From positions 68,193,084 through 68,257,083 of the forward strand of contig CM055099.1 in the NCBI GenBank assembly GCA_029204225.1: a DNA stretch of 64,000 nt, in the 5' to 3' direction. Source of the stretch: Diphasiastrum complanatum. Lineage: Eukaryota; Streptophyta; Lycopodiopsida; Lycopodiales; Lycopodiaceae. The number at the start of each line of letters is the position of its first letter. Within the stretch, counting starts at the first letter, position 1. The notes beneath the pieces were generated by a model. That model was given only the letters and a program-made list of their open reading frames with translations. It did no database searches and had not been told where the DNA came from. Of the stretch, positions 35,601 through 47,850 are shown in pieces. Position numbers and translations under genes: made by a program.

Positions 35601-36561
35601 TGTGTGAACTAGCACCCGAGTCAATCCACCAAGGATCTTCTCCTTTGAAGCTTGTTGAAGAAAATATGGACATCATGAGAGAGTCCTCATGTGAACTCTC
35701 CTCCTCCTCCTCTTTGCTCATGTTGGCTTGGCTTTGATCTTGCTTCCTCTTGAAGCATTCCGAGGCATAATGCCCCATCTTGCTACAATAGTAGCACTTC
35801 ACCTTTGATTTGTCCTTCTTGACTTTGGTGGTTGATGGAGATGCCTTTGGGGGTCCTTCTTGATCCTCAAGCTTTGTAGACTTCTTGAATGTTGATCCTT
35901 TGCCTTTGGACTTGCCTTTGCCTTTGGTGAAGAGAGCTTGGTCATCTCCACCTTGGATGGAAAGCCTATCCATCCTCTCTTGCATTTGGCTCCTTCTTGA
36001 TTCCTCGGCCATGAGTGTGCCTTGGAGTTCTTCAAGTATGGGTAGCTTACCCATAATTGCATATCCCTGAACCAAATTGTCAAATTCAAAGCTTAGTCCA
36101 TTCAATATGAGTTGAACAAGCTCTTCATCCTTGATAGGGTCACCTATAAAGGCTAGCTCTTTGTTCAATTCCTTTACTCTTAGGACAAAAGTATGTGCAC
36201 TCTCTCCTTTCTTTTGATAGCTTCTATAGATTTGATTCTTCAAAGCTAACATTCTAGTTTGGTTCTTGGATTCATAGACCTTTTGCAAAGTCTCCCAAGC
36301 ATCTTGAGCTGAAGTGCAATCTCCTACCTCTCTTAAGAGTTCATTTGCAACATTCATTTTTATGCAATGTAGTGCAACATTGCACCTCTTGATGTATTTG
36401 GCTTTTTCTTGAGGATGAATAGGTTCACCCTCCTTACCATTTACAATTTCCATCAGATCTTGCATGATCATGATAGATTCCATTCTAACTTTCCATATGG
36501 AATAGTTAGTTTTGTTGAGCCTTTCATTAGTATCCAAAAGATATGCATTTATAGATGCCAT
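32603..36561 (-). pseudogene. Copia Gag-Pol, disabled copy
   Basis: This is co-linear with the intact 1055-5029 frame, from the start at 36561 to the same natural stop at 32603-32605. A 1-base deletion after 33370 shifts the frame between RT and RNase H. A 9-base deletion near 32753 removes three codons' worth of sequence and creates TAA at 32753-32755. About twenty residues differ from copy 1, including Asp to Asn at the second Asp of the RNase H SDSDF motif. The zinc knuckle, protease DSG, integrase motifs and YVDD look intact. Loss of RNase H translation would make the copy dependent on a helper. Confidence 0.95.
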
Positions 36562-37360
36562 CTAGTCTCCTAATCAAGGACTTGACACAAATGAAGGTTA
36601 TTTCTATTGATTTGATTGAAGGTCTACCTTATCCCACTTCTTAGGGACCTGAAAAGATCAGTAATAGACTTCCTATAAAGATCTAAGAATGATCTCTAAC
36701 AAAATCAAATCACAGAATACTAGAAACAATGCACTTGCTTGATTGAAGTAGACAATACTAGTAGAATTGCCCCTCTTTCTATAAAGAACATTAAAGCTTC
36801 CAAATGATCTGATCAAGAGTGAATTTCAGCAACCTAATATACTTCCAAAATCACTTGTAAAAGATCTAAATGGAACTTAATGAGGATGCAACACAATCTA
36901 CTATCCAATCACAAGCAAAAAATGATCAAAATTGATGAAAAATTGATCTAATTTGGTGCATAAGTCAAGCAATGGTTGGACTGAACCTAAATCACTTTAG
37001 GAGGTGCCTACTACACCTTAGAACAGCCTTGAAGAGTCCCCAAAACTCTGATCTTCCCTCTCCTTGAATGCTAGAAAGCCTTCTCTATGAAATCACCTCC
37101 AAAACTCGCTTAGAAATCAATGCTTGGAGCAAGCAAAACTTGCTATCTTGGTAATGTGAATTGAATTCAACTTTGCCTCTGGTTTTAGACACCTAAACAC
37201 CTGCAAATTAAGTCACACAACACCAATCTCCAATGTATTTGACTCACTTTGAGTTCTAGAATCAATACTAGATGCTAAGATCCAATCTACACAAGATTTG
37301 GATCAAAAATTGTGATCAAATTGAATGCAAACCAAGGATTTAGCTCATTTCAGCCTTTAG

Positions 37361-37372
37361 GCTCTGATACCA
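37361..37372 (-). other. Primer-binding site of copy 2
   Basis: The reverse complement reads TGGTATCAGAGC and abuts the LTR at 37373. Confidence 0.93.
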
Positions 37373-38054
37373 TGTAAAAATTACAGCAAATAAGGATCCT
37401 AAAACACTTGAAATGATGAGGGAAACAATAGATTATGATTTCATAAGATTAGCACAAGTTGAACCATCAAAATCCATCAAAAATCTATGCTTGAACCTCA
37501 CTAAATGGCCCAAATCCTTGAAGAAGGCTTCACACGTGTGAAAGTACGGCCTCCCACAGTCTGAGTACTGTACACCAGACCTACATTCAATCCTATAATC
37601 ATTAGTAATCACAAGTACTCAAACAATTATGAACATAGAGAGCAATTGCACCATTATGAGAGAAAAATCATGAAATTGCTTGATTGATTTTGGTGAGATA
37701 TCATCACCTATATATACATGATCCATCACGGTTTTGGGCAGGTATGAGTAGCCCTAAACCTATCCCTAATGCTAATTTTGGTGGATCTTTCATCCCTACC
37801 AAGTTAGGGTTGGAATCTTGGAGATCCCTCAACAATGCAAAAATTACCAAAAATAGCTCCTATTTTTTCTCCCTTGTATCTAAGCATAATTTGGACTCAT
37901 TCCAAAGGTTCTAACACTTAGGTCTACTTGAGAACATCCTTATGAATGGAATCCTATGCTATTTGGCACGTGTGACAAGCCACATCATGACCATCTAACT
38001 ATTTACAAGTCATATGACCAAAACTAGTCAAGCTAGAATTGTGAATTTTTAACA
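37373..38054 (-). repeat. 5' LTR of Copia family 1 copy 2
   Basis: It is 682 bp, indistinguishable by eye from 31907-32588, with the palindrome at 37529-37542. It is followed by the ATAAC duplication. Confidence 0.96.
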
Positions 38055-38339
38055 ATAACCTCTCCAAATATCCCAAACAAGTTTTTACCAATGGTTTCGA
38101 TTGTTAGCATTACATTAATGTAAATACTAACCACTAGCCTACAAATCATTCTCACACAAGAATTTTTTCTTTGAAATCACTGATGTCCCATACCACCAGT
38201 TTCCTCTCCAAGAAAGTCCTTTGCTTTTAGATCCGACCATCAGAAATTCAAAAAGACTATCTGACCATCCTCTATCCAATATAGGGCCCAATCTCCAACC
38301 ATTTTCCGGAAAGATACCTTCTCCATTTCCTTAAGTTTC

Positions 38340-38570
38340 ACAGTAGATGACAATATCATCTAAGAATACCACTAGGCATTGACCCCAGTATGGACGAGAA
38401 ACCTCATTCATATATAGTCAAAATGACTTGAGTTTATACTTCAAAACCAAAAGGAAAAAATTCAATATAGTTGTAGTATACCAATAGATATCCAATATCT
38501 AAATCCGAAATGGTACAAGGAATTCAATTCCTTCAAGAAGGTCATTAAATTGCATTATCCGATAATCCAG
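38340..38570 (-). pseudogene. Ty3/Gypsy reverse transcriptase relic
   Basis: The minus strand reads LYMNEVSRPYWGQCLVVFLDDIVIY in two adjoining pieces, the Gypsy motif C region (x-M-N-E-V-L-R-P-x-x-x-x-x-V-V-x-L-D-D-I). Weaker matches lie upstream to about 38570. Stops are present. Confidence 0.7.
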
Positions 38571-39971
38571 AGATCTAAAACCTCTATCTGGATTTCCAAT
38601 ACTAGATATGCACATATCTATTCCACCAAATACCGGAGTACCCCAAAATTTGTTCCTAATGGATCGCAATAATCCGGTTCAAATTTGTGATTTAACAAGA
38701 ATCTGTACATGGCTATACCGTCACATAAACGACCCATCTGGTTGGTACTATCATTCCCGAGAGTTACAACTCTTAGGAATAAGGTTCTCATAGTACAAAT
38801 GTGAACCAAGTCTTGTTCTCATTGCATGTCACAATTTCCATTAACAAATAGGGTCAACTCATGGTCCTATAGATATTCAAAATAATTTCAACTTAATGAA
38901 TTCAAAATACCGGTGTTATGCAATTTCATTACGTAGATTATTAACCAATCCAAATTACACAACATTTCACATTTACCTACACACGTGTCTCATTTTCTTC
39001 CTCCCTTATATTTTTGGTCACTCGAAAATTCTTTTAGCGAAGGTCCTCGAAAGTTACTTAGACACAAGTAAATGCTAGGCTACTTTCCTTTTGACCACAC
39101 CAGCTCATTTTCATTACTTTGTTAAAGTCGTTGAATCAATGAAAAGTCCATAAAATTTGGTTTTCGGGTACTCTTTGACAATATTAGAAACCCGGATACA
39201 GAGCTACCTCTCAAAAATTATGAACTTATTCCATTGTTCCTTTAACGAGTATCTGAAAAACTAGAATTGTCCAATCCTAAAGATCAAAATCATTTAGGAC
39301 AAGCCTATCGGTGCATCACCAAGTCCAAAAGGAAGAACCGATAAAAAGCACAGTACCAAGAACCCATAATTCTTGAAGGTTTCTGGCATCTCGTGAACTG
39401 GCGTTTGGCGAGATTCCTCCTAAAACATATTGATCTTAGCCCAACTCATAATCTTTGGGTTATCAGTCATCTATGAAGAAGATGACACTGCATCTGGGTC
39501 CATTCGGACTAACTTCAAGGAGTCCAATGTCTTCTTTTTTCCTTTTCCTGCTCACATAGTTGGGTTCATCCTTGTTGTCTTTCTTTGAAACCGGTGCGAC
39601 ATTCACTTCATGATTGCGAATATCCACATCCACTATGGCTATGGCCTCCTCTGGCAGATTGCTCCATCAGGTCACTTGACTATAATGTTGTCTCAGTTGG
39701 TTCTTCTTGTTGGCAGGTGCCTTGGGTGGATCTATCTTGGAAACTTTAGCCATTGCGGATTTCTGTTGTTGCTGAACTGGTACTTTCTGTTAGGGATTTT
39801 TCCGACAGGGGGTTGGTCCTGCCATAAAGCCCTAGCGAGGAAAAGGGCCCACACTGCCCTTACGCAAATGACTAGGGTCAATTATCACTTCCAACCTTGG
39901 GGGTCATCCTAGTCACCCCGTATTCCCCAATCAATGAGAGTTTCCAAGCTCTCAGAAGTATGATTGCATGG
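38571..39971. other. Probable worn Gypsy sequence, no clear gene
   Basis: It lies upstream (minus strand) of the Gypsy RT relic, where gag and protease would be expected, but no zinc knuckle or protease motif could be read. Confidence 0.35.
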
Positions 39972-40796
39972 TGTCGCGAAAGCGAAACTTTCTCCCTTTT
40001 TGTTTTCTTCTTCGTATTCGCGAACGATATTATGTCTTTGAATTTTCTTTTTATGCGGAAGCTTTTACAGGATCCTAGACACTCGACTACACATCACAGA
40101 ACATATTTTATTCTACCAATCAAGACAGACAACACAAGACAAGGAGATGCACAAAAATAGAGCGACTGTATTATCAGTTTAATATTTAGAGCGAGATCGT
40201 CAGTGTCCTGTTCATTGGCGGAATGACAGTCTGCTCTTTCGCTGTGTTCTGCTCGTTGGCAGACTTTCATGCACAACTCTAGTATTTTTTCTTTTCTGCT
40301 CTATTCGCTACGTCTCTCTCTGTCTCTTACAGATCTCTCTATATGAATTTCTTCTTCACATTCTTTTATTTATGATCATGAGAGGATCGTTTATACCTCC
40401 ACAATGTGGAATTCACAAGACAGCTAAACGTAGAATCACAAGACTCGTTAACACTAATCAACTAGTTAGTTAGTCTCCGTCGTTGCCACTTGTTTCATCT
40501 TGGCGTGAAGTCTACGACTCCAAGCCCATTGAGCTGGCAGCTGGCAGCGTGAAAGATTTCTCTTTGTTTGTTTCGTAATCTTCCGTTTGCTTTCGTTTAT
40601 TTCGTTTCTTTCGTAGTTTTTCGTTTTGCATCCCTTTGCAGTTTGCAGTCCTGGAGGTGTGTTTATGATTCACAAATGATTCGCGAATTGTTCGTGCTTC
40701 GAGTCAAGGGACGTTGACTATCACGAATTGTTCTCGTTCGACTTTCGTTTCTTGTTCGTGCTGCGACAAAGTTGCAGGAGTTCACCATTTCTGACA
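39972..40796 (-). repeat. 3' LTR of Copia family 3 (825 bp)
   Basis: Ends are TGTCGCGAAAG and TTCTGACA in window orientation. It matches 44922-45464 over its first 540 bp or so. Confidence 0.92.
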
Positions 40797-43700
40797 CTCC
40801 CTCTTGAACCTTGCAGCTTTGTACGTTTAATCCAATTGCCCTTCTTTGCTTGGCAAAGAGTGGCTTGTCGAGCGGTTTCGTGAGCAGATCTGCAATCATG
40901 TTTTTTGATTTTATGTACTGGACCTGGAGCTCTCCCTTCGAGATTAAATCACGAATGTGATGGGACTTCAGAGGTATGTGCTTTGTCTTTGAATGGAAGA
41001 CATGATCCTGGGACAGATAGATGGCACTCTGGAAGTCCATCATCATCGTACTTGGCCCCTCTTGTGGTATCCCGATTGCCTCCAGCATCATCTGCAGCCA
41101 CACTACCTCATTCGCGACCTTTGAAGCTGCGACATATTCAGCTTCGCAAGAGGATTGAGCCACCAAGGTTTGCTTTTTGCATATCCAGCTGATTGCAGCT
41201 CCGCACGATATTGTACATCCTCCAATAATGGACTTGCTGTCATTTTTGCAGCTCGCCCAACTTGCATCATTTTAGTGCGGCAACTCGAATCTCTTTTCTT
41301 TGTCTTTAGTTCTGTAGGTTAATCCCATATTTTGGGTACCCTTCAGATACTGTAGGATTCGTTTGGCCATTTTCCAATGTGTCATGCCAAGATTTGAAGA
41401 GAATTGTCCATGCCAAGATTTGAAGAGAATTGTCTCAATGCGTAAACAGAGAAAGCCAGATCGGGTTTGGTACAAATTGTTAAGTACATCAGACTACCGA
41501 TTAAGTTCTTGTAGGGTATACCTGCCATCTTTTGTTCATTCTCTTCTGTTTTTGGGCAATCTTGCTTCGTGAGCGTGGCTCCAGCTATCATTGGTGTAGC
41601 CTTTTCCTTGCAGTCCATCATGTGCTACTGCCTTAGCACTTTCCTAGTATATTCTGACTGACTCAAGTGCATTGCGCCCTTTGTTCAATCTCTTCTGATC
41701 TCCAACCCTAGGCATTTCGTTGCTTCTCCAAGATCTGTGATTTTGTAGCTTTCAGAAATCTGACTCTTCGTGTCTTTGATCAACATCAAGGAATTTCCTA
41801 TGATCAGTGAATCATCCACAAAAATGGTCAGTATCACAAAATTCTTTCCTACTATTGTAATGTAGACATTGCAGTCTGGTTGAGTAGGATTGAAGTCTAG
41901 AGACTTCAGAAGACCATCAAGCTTTTTATACGAGGTTCGTGATGTCTGTTTTAGACCATAGATGCATCTCTTCAACCGACAGACATATTGTGGATTGTCG
42001 GGGTCTTCATAGCCTTCAGGCTGTTTCATGAAGATTTCCTCTTCTAGATCTCCGTGGAGATAGGCTGTTTTCACGTCAATCTGGTGAATTTCTAGATTGT
42101 ATTGTGTGGCGTATACAAGGAGTAGCCTTATGCTTGTCATCTTGACCAAGGGCAAATATGTGTCGAAATACTCAATACCATATCTCTGCGTGTAGCCCTT
42201 TGCGACAAGCCTTGCTTTGTAGCGGCCAATAGTGCCATTTGATTTCATCTTTTTCTTGTATAGCCACTTGCAGTCAACTATTTTTCTGTTTTCCAGGAAG
42301 TGGCTCTAATGTCCATGCATTGTTTCGCCTCATCGACTCGATCTCCTCTGACATAGCCTGCTTCCAGAATTCTCCCTCTGGACTCTGGATAGCTTCTTGG
42401 TATATTGATGGCTCTTCAGTGAAGCTGCAGTACTCGAACTGCGTGTCTTTGCTCCATTGAAGATTGTCAGAGTAGCAGTCTGGAGGTCTTCTTTGTCTCG
42501 TTGACCTTCGAGGTTCGTTTCGTCACTGCTCAAATATTTCTTGTTCATGGGGTCGATCCTCTGCTTCCTGCTACTCTGGAGTCTGGGGCACTGCATTTTG
42601 ATTTGATGTCTGTCCTCGATCTCCCTCTTGAATGGGCAACAATGTGAAAATCTCATGGCCTCTTTCATCTTTTAGTCCAGGGAATGTGGACTCGTCGAAC
42701 TTCACATCTCTGTTCGAAACAACCTTCTTCGTGGTTGGATTGTAGAGCCTGTACACATGTGTCCCATTTGAGTAGCCGACCATGATTGTTTGCTCAGATT
42801 TGTCATCGAGCTTGTCTCCTTTTTCTTTTGGAATGTGCTTGTATGCCGCACATCCGAACACTCGTACGTATGTCAGATCAGGTTTTTTGCCTATCCACAT
42901 TTCATATGGTGTTTTGTTTTCCAGCGTTGTCGTTGTAGATCTGTTCTGCAGGTGTACAGCTGCAACTATTGCCTCAGCCCAAAATTGACTTGGCAATTGA
43001 GCCTGTGCCATCATGCATCTGGCTCCTTCGACTAGCGTATGCGTTCTGTTTCTTCTCTCTGCAACACCATTGTATTCCGGTGTGTATGTAGGAGTGAACT
43101 GGTGTTCTATCCCCCGTTCTTCGCAGAATCTTGAGAATTATGTGCTTTTGTAATGACATCCATTGCCAGATCTAAGGGTCTGTATCTTTTTTGAGGTGTG
43201 TCGCTCTGCAAATGCCACGAACTTCTTGAAAGAATCAAACACTTTGGATTTCTTCTTTAGATAGTAGATCGTGGTCATTCGGCTGTAATCATCTATGAAC
43301 GTCAGAAAGTATTTCGAACCTGAGAGCGAATCCATCTTCATCGGTCCACAGACATCAGAGTGGACGAGCTCAAGAACTTCCTTGGCTCTTCTTCCCTCAT
43401 GCATGAATGGATTTCGATGTTGCTTGCCTTTCTGACAAGCTTCGCAGAACTCAGTTTTGGGCCTTGAAATTTTGAAACCTGTGACAATGCCTTTTCTGCT
43501 CATGTTGTAAAGGCTCCGCATGTTCAGATGATACATATTCCTATGCCAGAGCTAATCTTCATTTTCTGAAGCACTTAATATGCTATCAGAGTTGTTGATT
43601 ATTTTGGCCTGGTAGAGGTTTCCTTTTCTGAATTTGACCGTCAGCAACTTGATTGTTGTCGTCTCGAGCATGCGACATGTGTTGTCGTCGAACAAAACTC

Positions 43701-44868
43701 GAATGCCTAGATCTGCCATCTTGGAGACATATAGCAGATCTTTTCTGAGTGAGGGCACATAGAGTGCTCCTGGCAGCTCTGTTTGGCCTGACAGTGTTTG
43801 CAGCTGTAGAGTGCCGATGCCTTTGACATCGTGTCTGCTTCCATCGCCTAGAATCATTGCTCTGTCATTTTTTAGTTCACGAAAGTTGATTAAGATCTTC
43901 TTGTTGCAGGTTATGTGTGATGTTGCTCCTGAATCGATGACTACATCGTAGTCGTGTTCAGAGTAGCTTGTTGAAGCTTCATCGAGTATCGTGAAAGCTT
44001 CGTCACCTCTATCAACATCCTTTGATGACTCTGCAACATTAGCCTTTTCAGTTTTGTTTTTTCTTTTTGGGTTGAATCTGCAATCATATGAGGAATGCCC
44101 TTTCTTCTTGCAGTGCATGCGAGGTATTGCTGGATTGAAGCAGCATTTGTTGGTCGTATGGCCTGGTTTGTGGCAGTGATCACAGGAAGAAGATTGCTGA
44201 TTCAAGGACTTCGTCTTCTTGAATCTTGGCTTGTTCTTGTTCTTCTTCTTTCCTTTCGTGAAGAGAGCCTTCTCTTGATCATTGCTTCTCTCTCCTTCGT
44301 CTCTCATCAGTCTCTCATCAGCAACAAGACAAAGATCTTTGTTGAATGTCATATCTGGTAGACTCAGTATGAGCATTCTCAGCGGCTGATAGAACATTGG
44401 TAGAGATTTCATGAAGTACATCAGTTGCTGTGGTGCTGGGACCTGGTGCTCCTGTCCTGATGCAGCGAGCTGAGCGAAGATCATTCTGACCTTCTCAACG
44501 TGCTGATCCAACTGGTTGCCATCCCATCGTATGGATTGCAGCTGATTGTGAAGGTGCATGACTGAAGCTGCAGTCCTCACTTCACACTTCTATTTTAATC
44601 TTTCCCACGCTGCATGGCTGCTTTTGCAGTCTTCAATCTGCATGAGTACATCTTCATTTATGGACGAAATGATGATTGCCATTGCGCACTCATCTTTTTT
44701 AATCCATTCAGCTCTCCTCGGGTCTCCCTATAGAGGTTGCACCTCTGAGAATTCAATCACCAACTAGATGCCTTCGCCCTTCAGAAGCGTTTTGATTTTG
44801 AATTTCCAGATTCTGTAATTAGCTCCTTCAAGACTGATTGCCACTCTTGTTTGGATTGTTGTAGCCAT
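40797..44868 (-). pseudogene. Copia Gag-Pol relic
   Basis: Gag starts at 44868 with MATTIQTRVAISLEGANYR and has three early stops. CCHC-type CDHCHKPGHTTNKC and the protease IDSGATSH follow (about 43940). Integrase shows HSDVCGPM and FIDDYSR, but the KSDNGGE-type motif reads RSGNGCHY, so the second catalytic Asp is lost. RT keeps KARLVAKGY, IDVKTAYLHGDLEE and FVDDSLIIG. RNase H keeps DASWASCKNDSKS and SSCEAEYVAAS. A 26-bp tandem duplication (41383-41434) shifts the frame between RT and RNase H. The last frame runs into the LTR without a stop. Confidence 0.93.
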
Positions 44869-44921
44869 ATTGTGTTGTCTAGAAGAATCACTGTAGTGAT
44901 AACCAATTGGCTCTGATACCA

Positions 44922-45464
44922 TGTCACGGAAGCAAAACTTTCTCCCTTTTCGATTTCGTCTTCGTATTTGTGAACGATTTTTTGTCTTCGAGATTTCTTT
45001 TTACGCGGAAGCTTTTATAGGATCCTAGACACTCGACTACACATCACAGAACATACTTTATTCTAGCAATCAAGGCACACAGCACAAGACAAGGAGATGC
45101 ACAAAAATAGAGCGACTGTATAATCATTTGAATATTTAGAGCGAGATCGTCAGTGTCTCGCTCGTTGGCGGGATGACACTCTGCTCTTTCCCTGTGTTCT
45201 GCTCGTTGGCAGACTTTCATGCACAGCTCTAGTATTTTTTCTTTTATGCTCTATTCGCTACGTCTCTCTTTGTCTCTTACAGATCTCTCTATATGAATTT
45301 CTTCTTCACATTCTTTTATTTATGATCCAGAGAGGACCGTTTATACCTCCATAGTGTGGAGTTTACAAGACAACTAAACGTAGAATCACAAGACTAGTTA
45401 ACGCTAATCAACTAGTTAGTTAGTCTCTATCGTTGCCACTCGTTTCAGCTGGGCGTGAAGTCTA
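44922..45464 (-). repeat. 5' LTR of Copia family 3, truncated
   Basis: It begins TGTCACGGAAGC after the primer site and loses similarity to the other LTR after GGCGTGAAGTCTA at 45464. Confidence 0.9.
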
Positions 45465-47470
45465 AGAGATTGTGTTATTTCCGTGTATCGAGTGGAGGTG
45501 GCATCTGTAAAGTGCCAATACCTATCAATCACAAGCTCGTATACCTCTAGATATCTATGTTCTCCACAGTGCTGAACCCTAATCAAACTGTCACCAGGCA
45601 GTAGGTTATGATGGAATTCTGGGGTGTAGAAGTGGTATCATAATATTCCTCTTCTATACATTTGGAAAACATTGCCGAGTGACAACAAAGTTGATACTCA
45701 ACTCTATTACTATCCATTTTTGTTTCCTGTGGTTTTTCTTTACAAAGTATTACCCTTAGTGACTGCCCCTAATCCCATGTGTTTGGTGTCATGCTTTCTA
45801 GAGTAGTTTTGCTCTACTAGGGTGTGATTTATAGGTCCTCATTTGATGAATATATTTTTCTTTAGGGCCTATATAAGATTCGCTCGTTGATTCCATGCTT
45901 CGTGTCTGTGGGGTGCAAGTTATACATACCGCTCTGTTTGATGAGCGGCAGTATTTCGCCATCTGTCAGGTCTAGGTATTTCGCTAGACATTTTCGACAG
46001 TGAGTGTGACTAGTGAGACTTAACCAAAGTGGCGTATTTCGGCCACATTTGGTGGACTGCCCGCTCTTGTGTTTCAAAGAGATCGGGCCCAGTTGTCAAT
46101 TGAGCTACTTCATGTCACATTCATGTCACAGATTGACTACAATAGGAGGGTGAGCCAACGCTCCTTGAGTAGTTACACATACTGAAATTGCTTTGTGAAG
46201 ACTCGGCACTTGAGCTTGGATACCATACTATTTCCTTCCAGACTCATACTCAGAAATGTACTCCTCATCTTCCAAGAGATGGCGTTTTGCTTGACAACTG
46301 TCAATGAAGGTAGCGATGGAGCAGAGATTTTTCTTACACCTCTGTCAATAATTTCCCTCAAAGAGGGTTATGACTGCAACGATGGGTTTGAACAGCGATT
46401 CTGCTTGTGATGTGGCGCTGAGGTATTGGAGCTTCAGAGTGTTCTCTCTGATAAGCGAAGGAGTGTGTAGTTGAATACCATTGGCTCATAGATTTATAGC
46501 TGCTATCACTGATTAGTAGAACATTGGATAGACAGCAGAGGTCCAGAGATCTCTCTTCTGGCAATGATGGCGGTCTAGACCCATCGCAGATAGTGTACTC
46601 CAAGAAATTGATAATGAGCGGTTGGGCAACGTAGCTCAGTTGGTCAGCGATGCAGTAGAGTTGTATAACAATGTAGCTTTCTGGATTGCGATCAACAGCA
46701 GGTCCGTGACTTAGATAGACACCTGACTTCGGTGAGTAGGTAGCTCAAATAGCAATGAAGGAGGTCAGACACATCCATACTGTTCATTGCGTTGCTTGAA
46801 AACTTGATTATGAAAATGACGGTTGTTCCAGGCTTTCCCTTCAACGTGCTCAAAATAACTTTTGTCAACAGATGACATCGTTGGTCATCCTTTACATAAT
46901 GCTTATAAGCTCATTCTACCAATTGATTATGTCGATGAAGCGAGTATACTCAAGGTAGTAAATTCACCATTTATGCCCTCTCACTGTGTATGTGAAGTTC
47001 TTCCAAAATGCATGTGGCTCTCTCATAACCTTTCTCCAAAATGGTCTCAATAATGAAAAGAACCTCAACAAAATTAAAAAACCCCTCAGCTCATGGCATA
47101 GAACTAATGCTATACAACCATATGCATAGAAAAGAATTTCTAGTATTAGCAATCTCCTTCATTATGAACTTCACAAACTCCCACATTGTCAGATTCCTAT
47201 GTTGACGGCTTTTCTATATGTTCGTACTGTTTGGCCCGTTGGTTTGGTGCTCGAAATTATCTTGACCTTGTCGTTAGGATTTCCATGGTATTTTGAGCCT
47301 GTTATAATATTTTTGGTGACGAAATTTTCACTATATTTTTTCTTTGCCGATTCTTTCTTGAAACTGACTTCTGCAACATTCATGACTGGAGCTCTTCCGA
47401 CAGATTGGTTTTTCTACAAATACACTAGGTAAACATATATTAGCAAAATAGCTTTGTACATGGTGAAACT
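45465..47470. other. Intergenic, no recognised gene
   Basis: Only short frames without motifs were found. A single TAGCTCAGTTGG-like box near 46630 lacks a partner B box. Confidence 0.5.
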
Positions 47471-47850
47471 TTAGCACGGCTATGCCGGCTATTTTTACAA
47501 CTGGCTAAAAAGCCGCAAAACATTTTTACAGGCCATTTCCAAGGCCACAACTTTTCTCTAGCCTCATTAAGGGCGGGCTGGGACCCACTTCTAAGTGGAC
47601 CGGCACTTTTCGCTCAGCTTTACATATATCAAATATTTTTTACGGTTCTTGAGACTTTCACAAAACTACTATAACTTGTCTAGCCACTTTAGGGGTAGGC
47701 TGGGACCCTTTTATAGAGGCAACTATATGCCGATTTTGTTGCTAGTAACCGGGTTTTACATGCTGTTGGCGGGGAAAAAGACCCCTTTTCAAGCTATTTT
47801 CGATGAAAAATCATCGCCGCGCGCTATTACGCTGACGCAGAACTGTTAAA
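47470..47850 (+). repeat. Dispersed repeat, inverted partner of 11905-12115
   Basis: This contains GGCTGGGACCC twice (about 47577 and 47698), AAGTGGACCGGCACTTTT and CTAGCCACTTTAGGGG. These match the reverse complement of the 12-kb copy in order. It probably belongs to a Gypsy-type LTR or leader. Confidence 0.6.

Larger units (their letters stand above)
31907..38054 (-). mobile_element. Ty1/Copia retrotransposon, family 1 copy 2 (inverted)
   Basis: The element is 6148 bp, with 682-bp LTRs at both ends that appear identical by eye, a 5-bp target duplication, primer site, purine tract and gag-pol. The internal region is 16 bp shorter than copy 1. This is fully explained by 6 bp in the Gag Glu-codon run, 1 bp in pol and 9 bp near the C-terminus. 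Identical LTRs imply very recent insertion. Confidence 0.97.
39972..45464 (-). mobile_element. Ty1/Copia retrotransposon, family 3, degenerate
   Basis: The left LTR 39972-40796 (825 bp) and right LTR 44922-45464 (truncated; the outer 280 bp or so are lost) flank a minus-strand gag-pol. The primer site (TGGTATCAGAGCC in reverse complement, 44909-44921) and a purine tract next to 40797 are present. LTRs differ at many positions, so this is older than the other Copia elements. The truncation removes any target-site test. Confidence 0.93.

Noticed and set aside
46628..46700. Possible tRNA (TAGCTCAGTTGG box)
   Set aside because: No B box or foldable acceptor stem at the right distance.
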